Source: Prostheceraeus crozeri
Lineage: Eukaryota; Platyhelminthes; Polycladida; Euryleptidae
Length of the DNA stretch: 64,000 bases
Assembly (NCBI GenBank): GCA_907163375.1
Contig: CAJQUW010006815.1
Span: forward strand, 62,001 to 126,000
Reading direction: 5' to 3'
Position numbers and translations under genes: made by a program. Shown in pieces: positions 15,001-24,829 of the stretch (positions within the stretch are counted from its first letter, which is position 1; the number at the start of each line of letters is the position of its first letter). Under the pieces are notes generated by a model that had not been told where the DNA came from, did not search any database, and saw only the letters and a program-made list of their open reading frames with translations.

Positions 15001-16168
15001 TTGAAATTGGAATTTGATCATTGCCATCTTTACTTTTTGACTGTCTCAATCAATTGAAACAAAATCTTTTGACCTTCTTGCTCATCTTTTAGCATCTCCA
15101 TCATAATCTGTGTTAACGATCAATTATCATTTTCAACTTGTTTTTGACCAGTAGCCCCTTTTGAAATATCAGCATTACACAAATCTGAATAATTTGTCAA
15201 TAACGTGTCCAATTACAGCAATCTTTTTCCCATTCCTTGAAACATTTAATTCATCACATATATGTTGCAACTCATTGAAGTTCTTCTTTGACAATGCTTC
15301 TTGTCCTTAAATGTGGCATGGTTGTCTCAATACTTGTTGTGAATTCTATCTACATGTGAGCAAGGTTGTATATGGGCTCAATATATTTCATTGATTCAGG
15401 ACCATTCAGAACAATTTCGTATTGCTGACACAATAATCATGAAACAACTGTCTTTACAGAGCATCTAGCAACATGGATTCAAAATGCAAAATTGATGGTC
15501 ATCTATATCCTGGATGATACAATTCATGTCTATGTGCAATGTGCATGAATGCGATATCCAGAAACATGACCTTCACATTCCAAACCGATTAGCATGATAA
15601 TATCCATGTACATATTAGATCACAGGTATCACAGGCACCATCTCATCATCCACGATGACAATGTACAACTGCACAGAGCACACCAACTAAGTGGTCATTG
15701 CTCAGCAACTGAGTAATTCTCATGGCCTTTACACTATCCTGATCTTTCATCGATCGAGCTTACGTGGGATGAGCTTGGTAAAAGGGTGAAAAAAAACGCA
15801 TCCACATTCTCCTACCAATTTCGAACCACTTTCCAAAAGATTGGTTGAAGAGCAGTGAGAACGCATTGAACAAGAAAGAGAGAGATCGTTTTAACTCAAT
15901 GAGCAATAGAAGTTGAGCCCACATTAATACTAGGAGGGGTATGAAAGTTGCTAGATATGTGTGAAATAAATTTTTGTTAATTAAAGTTGTAGTTTCGATA
16001 CTACTTCATTAATGAAAATAATGCTCCCTATAATTCTATGCATTAAGATTTCTTTGTCACGCAGTATATGACTTTTTAATACAAAGAAGGCATTCGTTTA
16101 TGTCGGAGAGAGGATTCTTACCTATGTGATTGCACTCCGAAGGGAGCACCCTTAAAACCTTTGGTCAT
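1..16168 (-). CDS. SHIPPO/STPGR-type ciliary or sperm-tail protein, 5' four exons (LEXM/CIMAP2-like)
   Basis: Read on the minus strand, four exons join in phase. Exon 1 (16,168-16,122) begins MTKGFKGAPFGVQSH and ends at a GTAAGA donor. Exon 2 (7,652-7,574) follows a TTTCAG acceptor and encodes FDISGVHPNRKVPGTFTQ and onward, ending at GTGAGT. Exon 3 (4,866-4,696) encodes KLGPGYYDV...GWQRAYEVSRL and ends at GTTTGT. Exon 4 (120 to 1, open at the window edge) encodes KRKLGPGTYEYSDF. The LGPGxY motifs are the hallmark of sperm-tail PG-rich repeats, found in proteins bound to the inside of ciliary or flagellar microtubules. The KGFKGAPFG start followed by a PGTFT motif resembles LEXM (C1orf177/CIMAP2), but I assign only the repeat class with confidence. 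Intron 1 (8.47 kb) contains a separate gene on the other strand. The 3' end lies outside the window. Confidence 0.75.
2048..2200 (+). mobile_element. LINE 3' end fragment
   Basis: A short reading frame ending ...AQDRSRWRSLTSSNPQQK and a basic tail, then a stop and a GAAGTAAGTAAGT tail. A DRxxWR motif close to the stop followed by a short tandem tail is typical of non-LTR retrotransposon ORF2 C-termini. It is a heavily 5'-truncated copy, too short to assign to a clade. Confidence 0.5.
2570..2770 (-). mobile_element. LINE 3' end fragment
   Basis: On the minus strand the frame reads IGRPCETW, then EDMKILNLQPSLANDRVKWRRAI, close to a stop and an ACTCAGTGAGTGAGTAAGT tail. The GRPxxxW plus DRxKWR pattern near the 3' end is common in RTE/CR1-like LINE ORF2 proteins. 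One stop interrupts it. It abuts another LINE end on the opposite strand. Confidence 0.5.
2780..3378 (+). mobile_element. LINE ORF2 C-terminal fragment
   Basis: The plus-strand frame ends in HLTLHTKQL...INPSVHSSPLCHLCKSQPHNTEHLFSF, then THIHATLTPWDLW. The CxLCK...HNTEHLFxCTHxxxTLTxxDLW pattern is the C-terminal zinc-knuckle region of a widespread Jockey/RTE-like LINE protein. Codon choice is unusually C-rich and A-rich, and base composition differs from the flanks. The frame shifts near 3,260, so the copy is dead. The upstream ORF2 is missing, as in 5'-truncated insertions. Confidence 0.55.
4867..7573 (-). other. Intron 2 of the SHIPPO-type gene
   Basis: Bounded by the GTGAGT donor at 7,573 and the TTTTAG acceptor at 4,867. 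AT-rich. I see no coding sequence, RNA gene or recognisable transposon in it. Confidence 0.6.
7755..7762 (+). promoter_or_regulatory. TATA box of the nested carboxylase-like gene
   Basis: TATATAAA lies 58-65 bp upstream of the ATG at 7,820. That would place transcription start near 7,785-7,795 and leave a leader of about 30 nt. It matters because a processed retrocopy would not bring its own promoter. Confidence 0.45.
7820..9397 (+). CDS. GGCX: Vitamin K-dependent gamma-carboxylase homologue, single exon
   Basis: A 525-aa uninterrupted frame, homologous along most of its length to gamma-glutamyl carboxylase, an ER membrane enzyme that carboxylates glutamates using reduced vitamin K. Family blocks in order: KFPLFDNW (res. 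39-46), TWNNHSVLYALL (94-105), AIKKCDQDW (145-153, matching the human GVKKLDADW block with its active-site lysine), DHWVF (164-168), FRIGMFPYVM, YGISWDMMVYQW, LDLWLSINER, and a C-terminal beta-rich segment ending in LPEGK...FIVPPQ. Several hydrophobic helices fit the HTTM fold. It is shorter than the human enzyme (758 aa): it starts near human residue 70 and lacks the C-terminal tail. There are no introns, although animal GGCX genes are usually split. It sits inside intron 1 of a gene on the opposite strand. Retention of a long open frame and a TATA box argue for function. Confidence 0.8.
   Translation: MKYYMFSRMFAILMTIDLLTERRKSFLKGNEIATPKKCKFPLFDNWIQFSNMENMVIYISMLIALSHYVFSGKVFGLKFYFIFYCNSLLQDVLTWNNHSVLYALLTLDIILVECFAEKCNDQILTTRWIKSMFRIQLSWVYLMAAIKKCDQDWISCQSLPFYADHWVFNFVDWILYPFEKIIKSNARVIFLHVGGLFVDGSLPFLLNCKKCRKIGLILSYSFHIMNSFMFRIGMFPYVMILSNIWFEKSSDIKRAISFLGKFSSKIRQFSSLELKCKLTVSGTSKLTKITVLFYSVLQISLPHIHYALPGLQSWRGSLYGISWDMMVYQWRAAKSSAKLTSIIDQSDIYINIDAFVDRHQYRWKFHPKTIQQLSKCLKNSFVAEIGIAPKNYTFNLDLWLSINERPFQQVIDSNANLWDENGWQWTKSTSWMRALSENNANKKLFTSSSSLFEGTPGQRITFYNNHGNDGKRSFIKIQKGAIKIVSAGSILLITLLHVKRYQLPEGKITMFIVPPQHALFELNES
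10717..11529. mobile_element. hAT transposon derivative, internally deleted, with 8-bp target duplication
   Basis: The element is flanked by perfect copies of TTAGAAAC at 10,709-10,716 and 11,530-11,537, the 8-bp duplication expected of hAT. Imperfect inverted ends share GTGTACAATCnCG. A second copy of the end motif (GGGATTGTACACC) lies just inside the left end near 10,749-10,762. The minus strand keeps the C-terminal dimerisation region of a hAT transposase (11,313-11,116: ARWLRSVPTASVECELAFNV, then KVRSRITDGTLNDMYILK). The DDE core is missing, so the copy is non-autonomous. Confidence 0.7.
15010..15620 (-). pseudogene. Decayed reading frame, possibly a transposon remnant with a SAP-like motif
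   Basis: The minus strand gives protein-like stretches broken by several stops, including SKKNFNELQHICDELNVSRN then GKKIAVIGHVIDKL, which resembles a SAP (DNA-binding helix-extension-helix) motif, and EMLKDEQEGQKILFQLIETV. I cannot name the parent gene. It could be a fragment of a domesticated or dead transposon. Confidence 0.25.
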
Positions 16169-19100
16169 TTTCAATTACTGAATTTATCAGTCGCAAATAA
16201 TTTTATTGTTTTACATTCAAGTTTCGTTACTACGATACTTTTTAAATTTAGACAGTTAAAACAAGTTAATAAGCAGGTGTCCATAGAGCACATCTGACGA
16301 ATACATGCTTCATGACCATGTTTATAACTATAGTCCACACTCAATCTTCGATCCCAGTAAGCTGCAAGTAAACAAGAGCAAAAATCCAATGCAAGTTTAC
16401 CTCAGTGATCGTTCAATTTTTTCTGATTGGATAGGAACTGCACTGCTTTCCAGTTATCGGTCTATGTTACGTCCATAGACATCGAACAACAACAACTAGG
16501 TCTAGACCGGACAGCTCCTATTTGCTTCATTAAAATTCGTGGCAAGGTCATTTGGTCGACCAAGTGAGACTTTAATTCAGAATTTTGTTTTAAATCATCA
16601 AATTAGCTGTCCGCCAACTCAAGTTTTCGTCAGTTCTTGGAATTCTGATTTAGTTAATTCTTCAAAATAATACACAATATATTGATTATGCATGATGAAA
16701 TCAGACACCAGCGGTTTTTTATGTTCTATCTTGCTCGCATAATAGCAAAGTTTCTTTAGGGTGCAACTTTCCTTCGAATATTGCGTGACTTACTTGGCTA
16801 CTGCAATCAGATATATATCAAGATAAAAATATCGGAGTATAAAGATTGCTGAGTGCCAATATTGACTTCTTATTTTTTCTTGCTTAAACTTTGCTTGGTT
16901 TTGCTTCGTTCCTTTTGGTTCTTCTTGGAAATGTAATGATTTCTCATGCAAATCAAACTCGTAAATATAAAATAGAAAATCATCAACACCAAATAATGAA
17001 GCGGTCAAATGATTTTTCATAACTTTGGGTGTTTCGGAGTCGCTTTTATCTAAAAAATGAGCTATTTTTACCGGCCCATCCGGTGATATCACCACTGGCA
17101 CTCTTTTGACTACTCATTTTTGAGTTTTTGTGATTATCTGAAATGACTCGGCGTTCTTTGGTCACTTACCCACTTGTCAGTGTGCTTGCAAATTCATGTC
17201 AAGGATTCGTGATAATTTCACAGCTTGCAATTCACACTTTCTGAAAAGCATAACGCCTCACACTAGACAGGAGGTTCACTGTTGCGGTCTGATAATTTTT
17301 AAGTAGGTAACCAGAGGTAACCAGAATACTAATGAAAAAAATATAAGCTGAATAAAATGAAATGAATTCAGAATTGCCACCCAAATAAAAATATCTAGAA
17401 CCGGGAAATATTCCGCTATCACCCTGGATTTCCCGAGGTCATACTAAATCATGTCCACTACTGCAAACAATAATCGCAGGCTTTTATGTAATTGTACATG
17501 TACAATTCACAGTATTGCTACTTAATTCGCGCACTGAATGAAAAAATTGAGAACGAAATACTTATATAAAATAAAATAAATATTAATTATGCCAATTCAT
17601 GATAGAGAGATAGCTTTTTTCTTAATGGTCAACCAAAATTCCAAGCTGATTGTGCATGTAATTTTATTTCTATTATAGGCCCACTACATAGGTGTATTGT
17701 TTTGGAATGATTCATATTAAGGCTATGCGCTAGCCTCTCCTTCTCGCACCGATAAACCGTTCGGTGAGCTAAAAATTGTAAATCGTTACACCAAAGCATA
17801 TGTTTAAGTACAATCGAAATGTAATTGTAATGTATAATGTGTGAAGGCCCTACCCGGAACCACAAAACCATCAATGACGAGTTTCTCAAGCAAAACTAAC
17901 CACTCCCTCTATCTTTTTTTCTCTCTGAGATGCTACGATGTCACTCCGGCGGAACTCTGGACCCACGGATGCTACTATACATCTTAGCATGATGGGCAAG
18001 ATCATCGTACGGAGCACCGGTATTCATTGACGGAGTACTCATTATAAGATTCCGAATTTCTGAAGTCGCGGGTATTGAGATTTCGTGGTCTAAAATGGTC
18101 TATCATGAACTTGAATTATCTAAATTCGGTCTACTTCTAAGTTCAGATATATAGTATTGCTTTACGTATCATAAAAATACAATAAATACAAGAAATATGT
18201 TATTACTGCAGTTGAACACTGAAGGTATTTAATTACTTGGAAAATCAAGCGTTAGATGAACTAGAGCAGCTTGGTTCTCCTCTTTCTAAATACATCACAT
18301 GAAAGCTGTCGAACTTCCTATCCAATTAATGGGCAAAAATCTCAGGATCGACTATCTCTAATTTGGTCCTGCTGTCCTTCAGCTTGTTTTAAGTTGAATT
18401 AAAACGGCAGTAAATTAGTCTATGAATCTAGTAAATTTTCTGACTCAATTTTGCATGAAAAGCTAAAGTCTGCTAAGCAAAAAATGCCTAAAACGCAAGT
18501 TTCAACTTAACAGACATAGTCGTTTGTAAAGATGATTTTGACTGGGTTTGCTGTTTTTGAAAATGATTGGAGCAAGGAATGATTCAAATATCAGAACTTT
18601 GAATAAATTTCATGTCCATATACATATAATAATATGTATGTCTCACAATGCAAGCATTAAAATATGAAATAAGATTTCACGGAATTAAGCCTACATCATC
18701 AAAGCGTATTTTCAATGTTCATGTGTAAATATCTTACCCAAGTCTATTTGTATTAACTGAATGCGACTAATCAATAAATTGATAAATAATGTTAGGTGGT
18801 CTAGACTAGCCTACGCTACACCTAGATTATTGAACATGGCGTGTAGGTATTTTATACCTTTGTTAGTAGATGTGACTTACATGTGTTGCTTTAGAAATAA
18901 ATTTGATTAAAAATTATACTGATTCTGTTTTTGCTGTGTGTTGCATATGGAGGTCAGTGTATTTGCATCGGAGTTGAAAAACTCCACTCCGGTAATGCAG
19001 GAGTTCTGATGCAAACACAGCGACAAGCGGGGAATTAATCCAACCAAAATGGCAATTTTAAATTTCAGCTTGTTTCTGCATACATACATGTGTATGATAG

Positions 19101-22100
19101 TGATAAGTCGCAAGAATAGAATTTTCTGTGGTATTTTGTTTTCGCTTACTTGGACATCAGTGCAGCAAATGGCTGTTGTTAAGATACGATTTAAGCGTGC
19201 GTTTGTCTTTCAAAAGCAAGGTGTTGCTTACCTATACTTTCAAATTTCTGTAAAACATTGAACACATCTACAACAAAATCACGGAATGTCACATATTGGC
19301 AACATGTATGACCACTACAAATGAAACCTCAAGATTTTTAATTGGTCATGAAAGTATTGATGACACATGTATACATGTTTTGATGATAACAAAGTCTGTC
19401 AGCTTTTGCATCTTCCAAAATCTCTGTTACACTGAGACTGGAGATTCGAACTCCAGATGCATGAAGACCGACATGATGATGATAGATGGCAATTGATTAT
19501 CTCATATAGCCCTAATTGTTGGAATAGTACGCCAAGGAGTGCTAAGTAAGATTTTGAAGAATTCTTTGTTTTCTCAGGAGAATTTAGGTCTAAATCAAAT
19601 ATTTTAGATAAAATAAAATTGAAAAAAATCATTTTTTAAATAAAATCGTAGGAATGACAACGTGGTAACAGGGCCCCAACGTCGTTTTTGAGGCATAATT
19701 GTAGTTATTTCCTGTCTTGCCACTCACTCTGTTACTACTTTTGTTATCATCTGATCAACAAAATGTGGAATAGTCCCCTATTATAATTTTGCAAAGGAAT
19801 AGAGATGCGAGAAAGTTGTTAAAAACAAATCCTATCTGCAATTCGCGCTTTAGGGTGAATATGCACCTATTTAGACTTTTCGAAACGGCAGTCGCCACCG
19901 AACTGTGATCTGTACAGGGCCGAACTTACTTTGGCCGGCTTTGGTGCACTGGCGGGTGCTTGGTTTCTGAAATTCTAGAAATAGATCACACGTCTGCCGC
20001 GCAAGTAACGTTGTATCTGGCGCGCTCGGCTCTGACCTCCTCACGCCTGGTCCTGGCTTCGGTGCGCCTTGCCTCGAATTCGGCGCAATTTTTTCAGGTA
20101 TGCTGTAAAACATCATACATCTGACGCACTCGAAATTCGGAAATTCGAAATGCGGTCTATGTACAGATTGCAAATGGGAGTGGCCATTACTACGCCTGGT
20201 CTGATGCAATTTTGGTCTTGCGGCTAATGCACCGGCAGATCAGCTGAACCGTTGACATTGACTGCTGCATAGACAGATAAGCAGGCAGGAAAAACAAATT
20301 ATCTGCAAAAAATCGCTTAAAGATGGGAAATGCGTTTCCCTTGCTACAAAGGTCACTAAGTTTTTCAAAACAACTTAGAAGACGAAGAAAAACAAATCAA
20401 CTTTCAAGACACACGGATGCTCATTTCTTGCTATAGGCCTATTGAGTTATTTGAAGTCCTCTAAAGCTACGAAACATGAGGCGCGGCAATAGAAGAATGA
20501 AGAGTAATGGACAGGATCATCCGGTGAAATATCTACTGGCTTACTGACTTTACATGTGGAAACACAACATTTGCATGATGTCTGACTCATGTTTTTGACA
20601 TATCTTTACAAACATGTCATTACCCATTGAGTATTTTGTCAGCCACAATGTTTGGTACCCCTCTCGTCTAGGTTTGAGTGTTCAAGTCAGGGGTCGAAAC
20701 ACAACTAGACGAGTACCTGCTCATGACTGACGGAGGAAGTATTATGCTTTATATACCTTAATCGGTAGGTGAAGTATTGGTCGAAGCATTGTAATTCTAA
20801 TCAAGTAATTGTAGATGTCGACAAATGAAGAAATCCTTGATTCCATGAAGTATTGTCGGCAGATTAAGAGACTGGCGATAACAAATTCAAGTGGATAAAT
20901 TGTATTTTCCATGTATAGTCTTAGGTAGAGTGTGTATAGTTCGATTTTTCTCGGAGTAGTAGTGTTTACTAGAGAGTTATATTGCTTACCTCCATTATCC
21001 ACTTTCCACTTGTCCACTACTAACATTAATTACCGCGTGTAGTATCAGTTATTGTGTAGCATCAGTCCACTTGTAATCGATGTAGTAGTATGATTGAATT
21101 TCTATGTTCTACCTACACTTTTCCAATTTTTATCTATTGGCCTCCTGTTGTTTTATAATATCCATTTCTAATTTTCTCAACACATGGTGATCATTGTCCT
21201 TTTTAGATTTCCAATACCAGCATCTGCAGTCGGTACAGCCGTCTGTTTAGAGCGTGTATGCGGCAGTATTTGGAATCCATGGTGGTACAGTATGCCAACA
21301 GTAAAATGAGTGGTGTCACAGGTCTTAAGATTTCAACTTTTACCAGTAACTGTGCCAAAGCTGATCAATTTCAATTCGTTGCCACCAGAAAGATCCATTG
21401 AGTTCTTTTTAGAACTGATTAATCCAATGGCTACAACATCACTGCATTTGTGCATTTGCTGATTAGAGAGCTACATCAGTTCTCATCAGGACTACTTCAC
21501 TTAATAATTTAGATTAGCAAACAATTTATTATATTGTAAATGGCTGCTGTGATGATTTTCATCATCGTATGAGAATTAGTAGATTAAAGACATGAATCTC
21601 TCCAGCCAGATCGACAAGAAATTTAATCTAATGCAAATTATAATAAGTAGACTGCACATATTTTGTTTCTTCGCTAACTCTGATATTCACCAATGTAAAG
21701 GACAAACCACGTGCTTTTGTGGAAACATATGGAAATTTCAAAACATTTCATGTAATAAAACAAGAAAAGTGGTCGACATAGTGAGGCTTTAATTGCTGTG
21801 ACCTTGACCAGCTGTCCAGTATGGACCTTAATGATTAATGTTCGATGTCTATGGTTACGTCTTTTGCGAGACCTGGATGCTCTTTGCTGACAGCATCGCA
21901 TCTTAAAACACTAGATACATACCGAGAATCTACGCTCAAATCATGAGATACTTGCCTGGAGTGAAACTCGTTGAAGTTAGCAGCAGATCTAAATGTCGCT
22001 CTTAAAGAATTGGTCAGTCCTGCTTTCATAATTTGCTACAGACACAGAGTAGGCGTCAGTTACAGGCAGACCATGGAGCAAGTATCAGCGATGCTGGAAG

Positions 22101-22376
22101 GTGAGGGACTTTAGGTGCTTGACCCTTAAGCTTTTAAATGATGGGGCTAATCCCTAATTAGCCACTCCAATGCCGAGAAAAGTTAAAACAAAAAACAGTT
22201 GTGGAATTTTTTTTGATGTTAAAACTGTCCAGTGTCCATGCGTCGACGTTGATTTCTTCATTTTGCGAAAGAGATATCAACGGTAACATGCTTCCATACA
22301 GTATGCATTAGAATTGTTTCCAAATGTGAGCTATGCCCATTTATGCAGTTTTGAAGAAATTACAACCATTGAGTAA
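16169..22376. other. Intergenic, no gene recognised
   Basis: Upstream of the SHIPPO-type gene. I see no convincing exon. There is a relatively GC-rich block at about 19,860-20,240, and related short CATAGACATCGAACAACAAC motifs near 16,475 and 22,905-22,985 with a (GTT)n tract. Short open frames here, such as 16,790-17,101 on the minus strand, match no family I know. Confidence 0.5.
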
Positions 22377-22830
22377 GTATTTTAAGTAGAGTGGTAACTC
22401 TGGATTTATTAAATCCCTAATGTGCATGCATGCTTTCGATTTTATTAAATGAACTGAAGGGAGATGCAGGTGGTATTGGGCCTGTTCATTAACTAAAATT
22501 CTGCCGACAGAAAATTAAACCGATTTAATATTCTGTTGGCAGAATATTAAATCGGTTTAATTTTCTGTCGGCAGAATTTTAGTTAATGAACAGGCCCTTG
22601 TCACCAAATGTGAGATATGCAATTTTTTACAATTTTGCCGAAATTTCAACGGAATTGATTTATCATGATAGTAGTGCAGAAGGAATGATGGAATTTCACA
22701 GATTCTCAGTTTCATGACAGCCTTGGAGATTTAATGTTAACTAAATAATCAATTCGATGGGTTCCTGTTACTTTCATGCTCAACCTCAAGAATATTTTCT
22801 AAAGCGTGATCACAGGCAATTTGTTGTATC
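22377..22830 (+). repeat. Dispersed repeat family A, copy 1, interrupted by a palindromic MITE
   Basis: It starts AAGTAGAGTGGTAACTC, continues TTTATTAAATCCCTAATG, then TGTGAGATATGC, and ends around the ACCTCAAGAATATTTTCT segment. It shares these blocks in the same order with 61,530-61,940 and in part with 22,985-23,885. The MITE at 22,478-22,597 sits inside it. Confidence 0.5.
22478..22597. mobile_element. Palindromic MITE (fold-back element)
   Basis: A 120-bp near-perfect palindrome from GGGCCTGTTCATTAAC to GTTAATGAACAGGCCC with almost no loop. The related uninterrupted repeat at 61,620-61,650 reads GATATTGTTACC, while here GGTATT precedes and TTGTCACC follows. That marks it as an insertion with a short (about 2-bp) duplication. 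The superfamily is uncertain. Confidence 0.65.
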
Positions 22831-22984
22831 CTGTAAATAGCAGCCTTACAAACTTGACATGAATAACAGATCGAATGCGTAAAAACACAGACATCGAACA
22901 TTAATCATTAAGGTTGTTGTTGTTCTAGTTGTTGTTGTTGTTCCTAGTTGTTGTTGTTCGATGTCTATGCGTAAAACCATAGAG

Positions 22985-23885
22985 TAAATATATTAGGTAG
23001 AGTGGTAACTCCGCATTTATTAAATCCCCAATGTGTATACACTTTCGAATTTATTAAATGAACTCAAAAGAGATACACATAGAGTAGGGATATATAGGTA
23101 GAGTGTCGACTCCAACAAGTATATGTATACAGTGAACATTTTTATATGAAAAGATTCAATTTTTTGCGGAGATTACGTTCCCGTGGTCCAAAAAATTATT
23201 TGAGCAGTTTCAAAAAAGTCAAAATTTTGCAAATTTTTATACTATCGAGATGACTCCTCGTTGTAAGTAGTATAAAGGAAATTGGATATCAAAAAGGAAT
23301 GAATATTTGCTAGTAATCATCCTAACTGAGCGGAAATCAAGCTGATCATCAAGGGAATTTCATGCTCCGTATTATAATGGAAGTCTTCATGAAAGAGTTG
23401 CGATATTATCCGTGATTTCTTGACTGAAATGTCAAGTTTTTAATTGAATTTTCACAGGCTTGATTTTATGATTCACTAGATTCATGTTTCATTTCATGGA
23501 TCTGAATTGGTCTGGACCCATTTACATCTTTCAAAGTTAATTGAAATCATTGTCTTTGAATCTGTGATTTTTCCATGCCACTGGCAGGTGTTGCCTGATC
23601 TTGAGGTTGAGCAAGAAAGCAAAAGCGTGTCATCGAGTTGCCAATTTATCAAACAATAAAGTCTGTCATGACACGGAGGATCTGTAAAATGCTATCATTT
23701 CCTTGCTTTACGCTATAATTATCTCTCAATTCCGTTGTAAGTTCTTCAAAACTGCATTTAAATGTGCATATCTCACAATTGGAAACAATTCCGACTGCAT
23801 CTCCTTTGAGTTCATTTAATATATTCGAAAGTGTATACACATTGGGGATTTAATAAATGCGGAGTTACCACTCTACCTATAGTGA
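22985..23885. repeat. Dispersed repeat family A, copy 2, with about 90-bp inverted ends
   Basis: The left end (about 22,990-23,080) and right end (about 23,795-23,880) are inverted copies of TAGGTAGAGTGGTAACTCCG followed by TTTATTAAATCCCCAATGTG. The interior (about 23,085-23,600) is an inverted match to about 60,780-61,290, including the GAGTAGGGATATATAGGTAG boundary. It looks like a non-autonomous DNA element with another related unit inside. No coding sequence. Confidence 0.55.
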
Positions 23886-24829
23886 TAAAAATTTTCCGGA
23901 AATTTTTGAATCAAAAGTTTCCGTGGAAAATTATGAAAAAAATTGGAAAATTTTGGCAAATATTGGAAAATTTTGAAAGTTTTGATTTTTTTGATAGGCC
24001 TTATGATTTGAGCGCTTCCACTGCCGAGGCAGCTACGTACCAATAAATTGGGTGTAAAACTCTTAATTTCATCATTATTTCGATTAAAGCGATCGTAGCA
24101 ATGCGAGTTCCGTCCGCAGATTTTTGAACATTCCTTTGTCACCAGTGGCTTGTGCCATTTTGTTAGCAGTTTTAATTATCATACAGACACCGTTTGGGAT
24201 AACGTGAATCTTGCTTTACAATAGGAACCTGGAGCTTTTCTGGAGCAAAAGATAATTTTCTAAGATCTGGAGCAAAAATAATGTACTTCAGCATATTAGA
24301 GTTTGCTTATTAGCTTGAAAGTAAGCTTTATTATGCGGCGTTGATCAGTGAAAGAAATTCTTCATGTGTTGATGAACAAGTGAAGTATAAGCACAGCCCA
24401 CGCAGCATTCCTGAGCGACCATATTGGTAGACATAAATGTTGACGAAAGGGAAAACAAGTCGTTCGTTCTTTTCAAATGTCTGTAATTGCGACAACAATA
24501 GCCCGGTATTTATACTCTCCAGGCGGTCTCCGTGATTCTAATCAGTCTCACATAGATGAGGATCATGACGTCACAGTTAGAGTCTCAGCAAAGTCTTGTT
24601 CCTATGACGCCACTCTTCAACAGAGTCAGATGAAATGCCTTGAGATGACAGATGGAGTGCTGCAATACACTCAAATATATATACACTCAAATACCAAACC
24701 AACCAACATGCATGATTAACAGCTCACGTCTCCACAATAAAGACTGTAAACTCGTGAGATATTTGGTCACTAAAGATATCTGTGATGAGTAAAAGAATAT
24801 CTATGATAGCCTCTAACTTCTGGCCTTAA
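23886..24829. other. Non-coding stretch left of piggyBac
   Basis: It contains GGAAAATTTT-type simple repeats near 23,930-23,990, echoed near 27,480-27,560 beyond the piggyBac element. I see no gene. The piggyBac target TTAA is at 24,826-24,829. Confidence 0.4.

Larger units (their letters stand above)
7653..16121 (-). other. Intron 1 of the SHIPPO-type gene, hosting a nested gene
   Basis: It runs from the GTAAGA donor at 16,121 to the TTTCAG acceptor at 7,653. It contains the nested gamma-carboxylase-like gene (7,820-9,397, plus strand), a hAT derivative (10,717-11,529) and a decayed minus-strand frame near 15.0-15.6 kb. The stretches 9,430-10,700 and 11,540-15,000 are AT-rich with nothing I can assign. 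Confidence 0.6.

Noticed and set aside
16790-17101. 103-codon minus-strand frame followed by a strong GTAAGT donor
   Set aside because: No ATG in a fitting frame, no recognisable domain and no partner exon found.
19430-19470. T-arm-like sequence GGAGATTCGAACTCC suggesting a tRNA or tRNA-derived SINE
   Set aside because: No matching acceptor stem, anticodon arm or A box could be placed upstream, so it is a chance hairpin.
19860-20240. GC-richer block with a 112-codon frame
   Set aside because: The frame is Pro/Arg-rich with no family pattern; it could be a repeat fragment or chance.
21930-22030. Possible first exon (MKAGLTNSLRATFRSAANFN) on the minus strand
   Set aside because: The splice donor is ambiguous and no downstream exon or family match could be identified.
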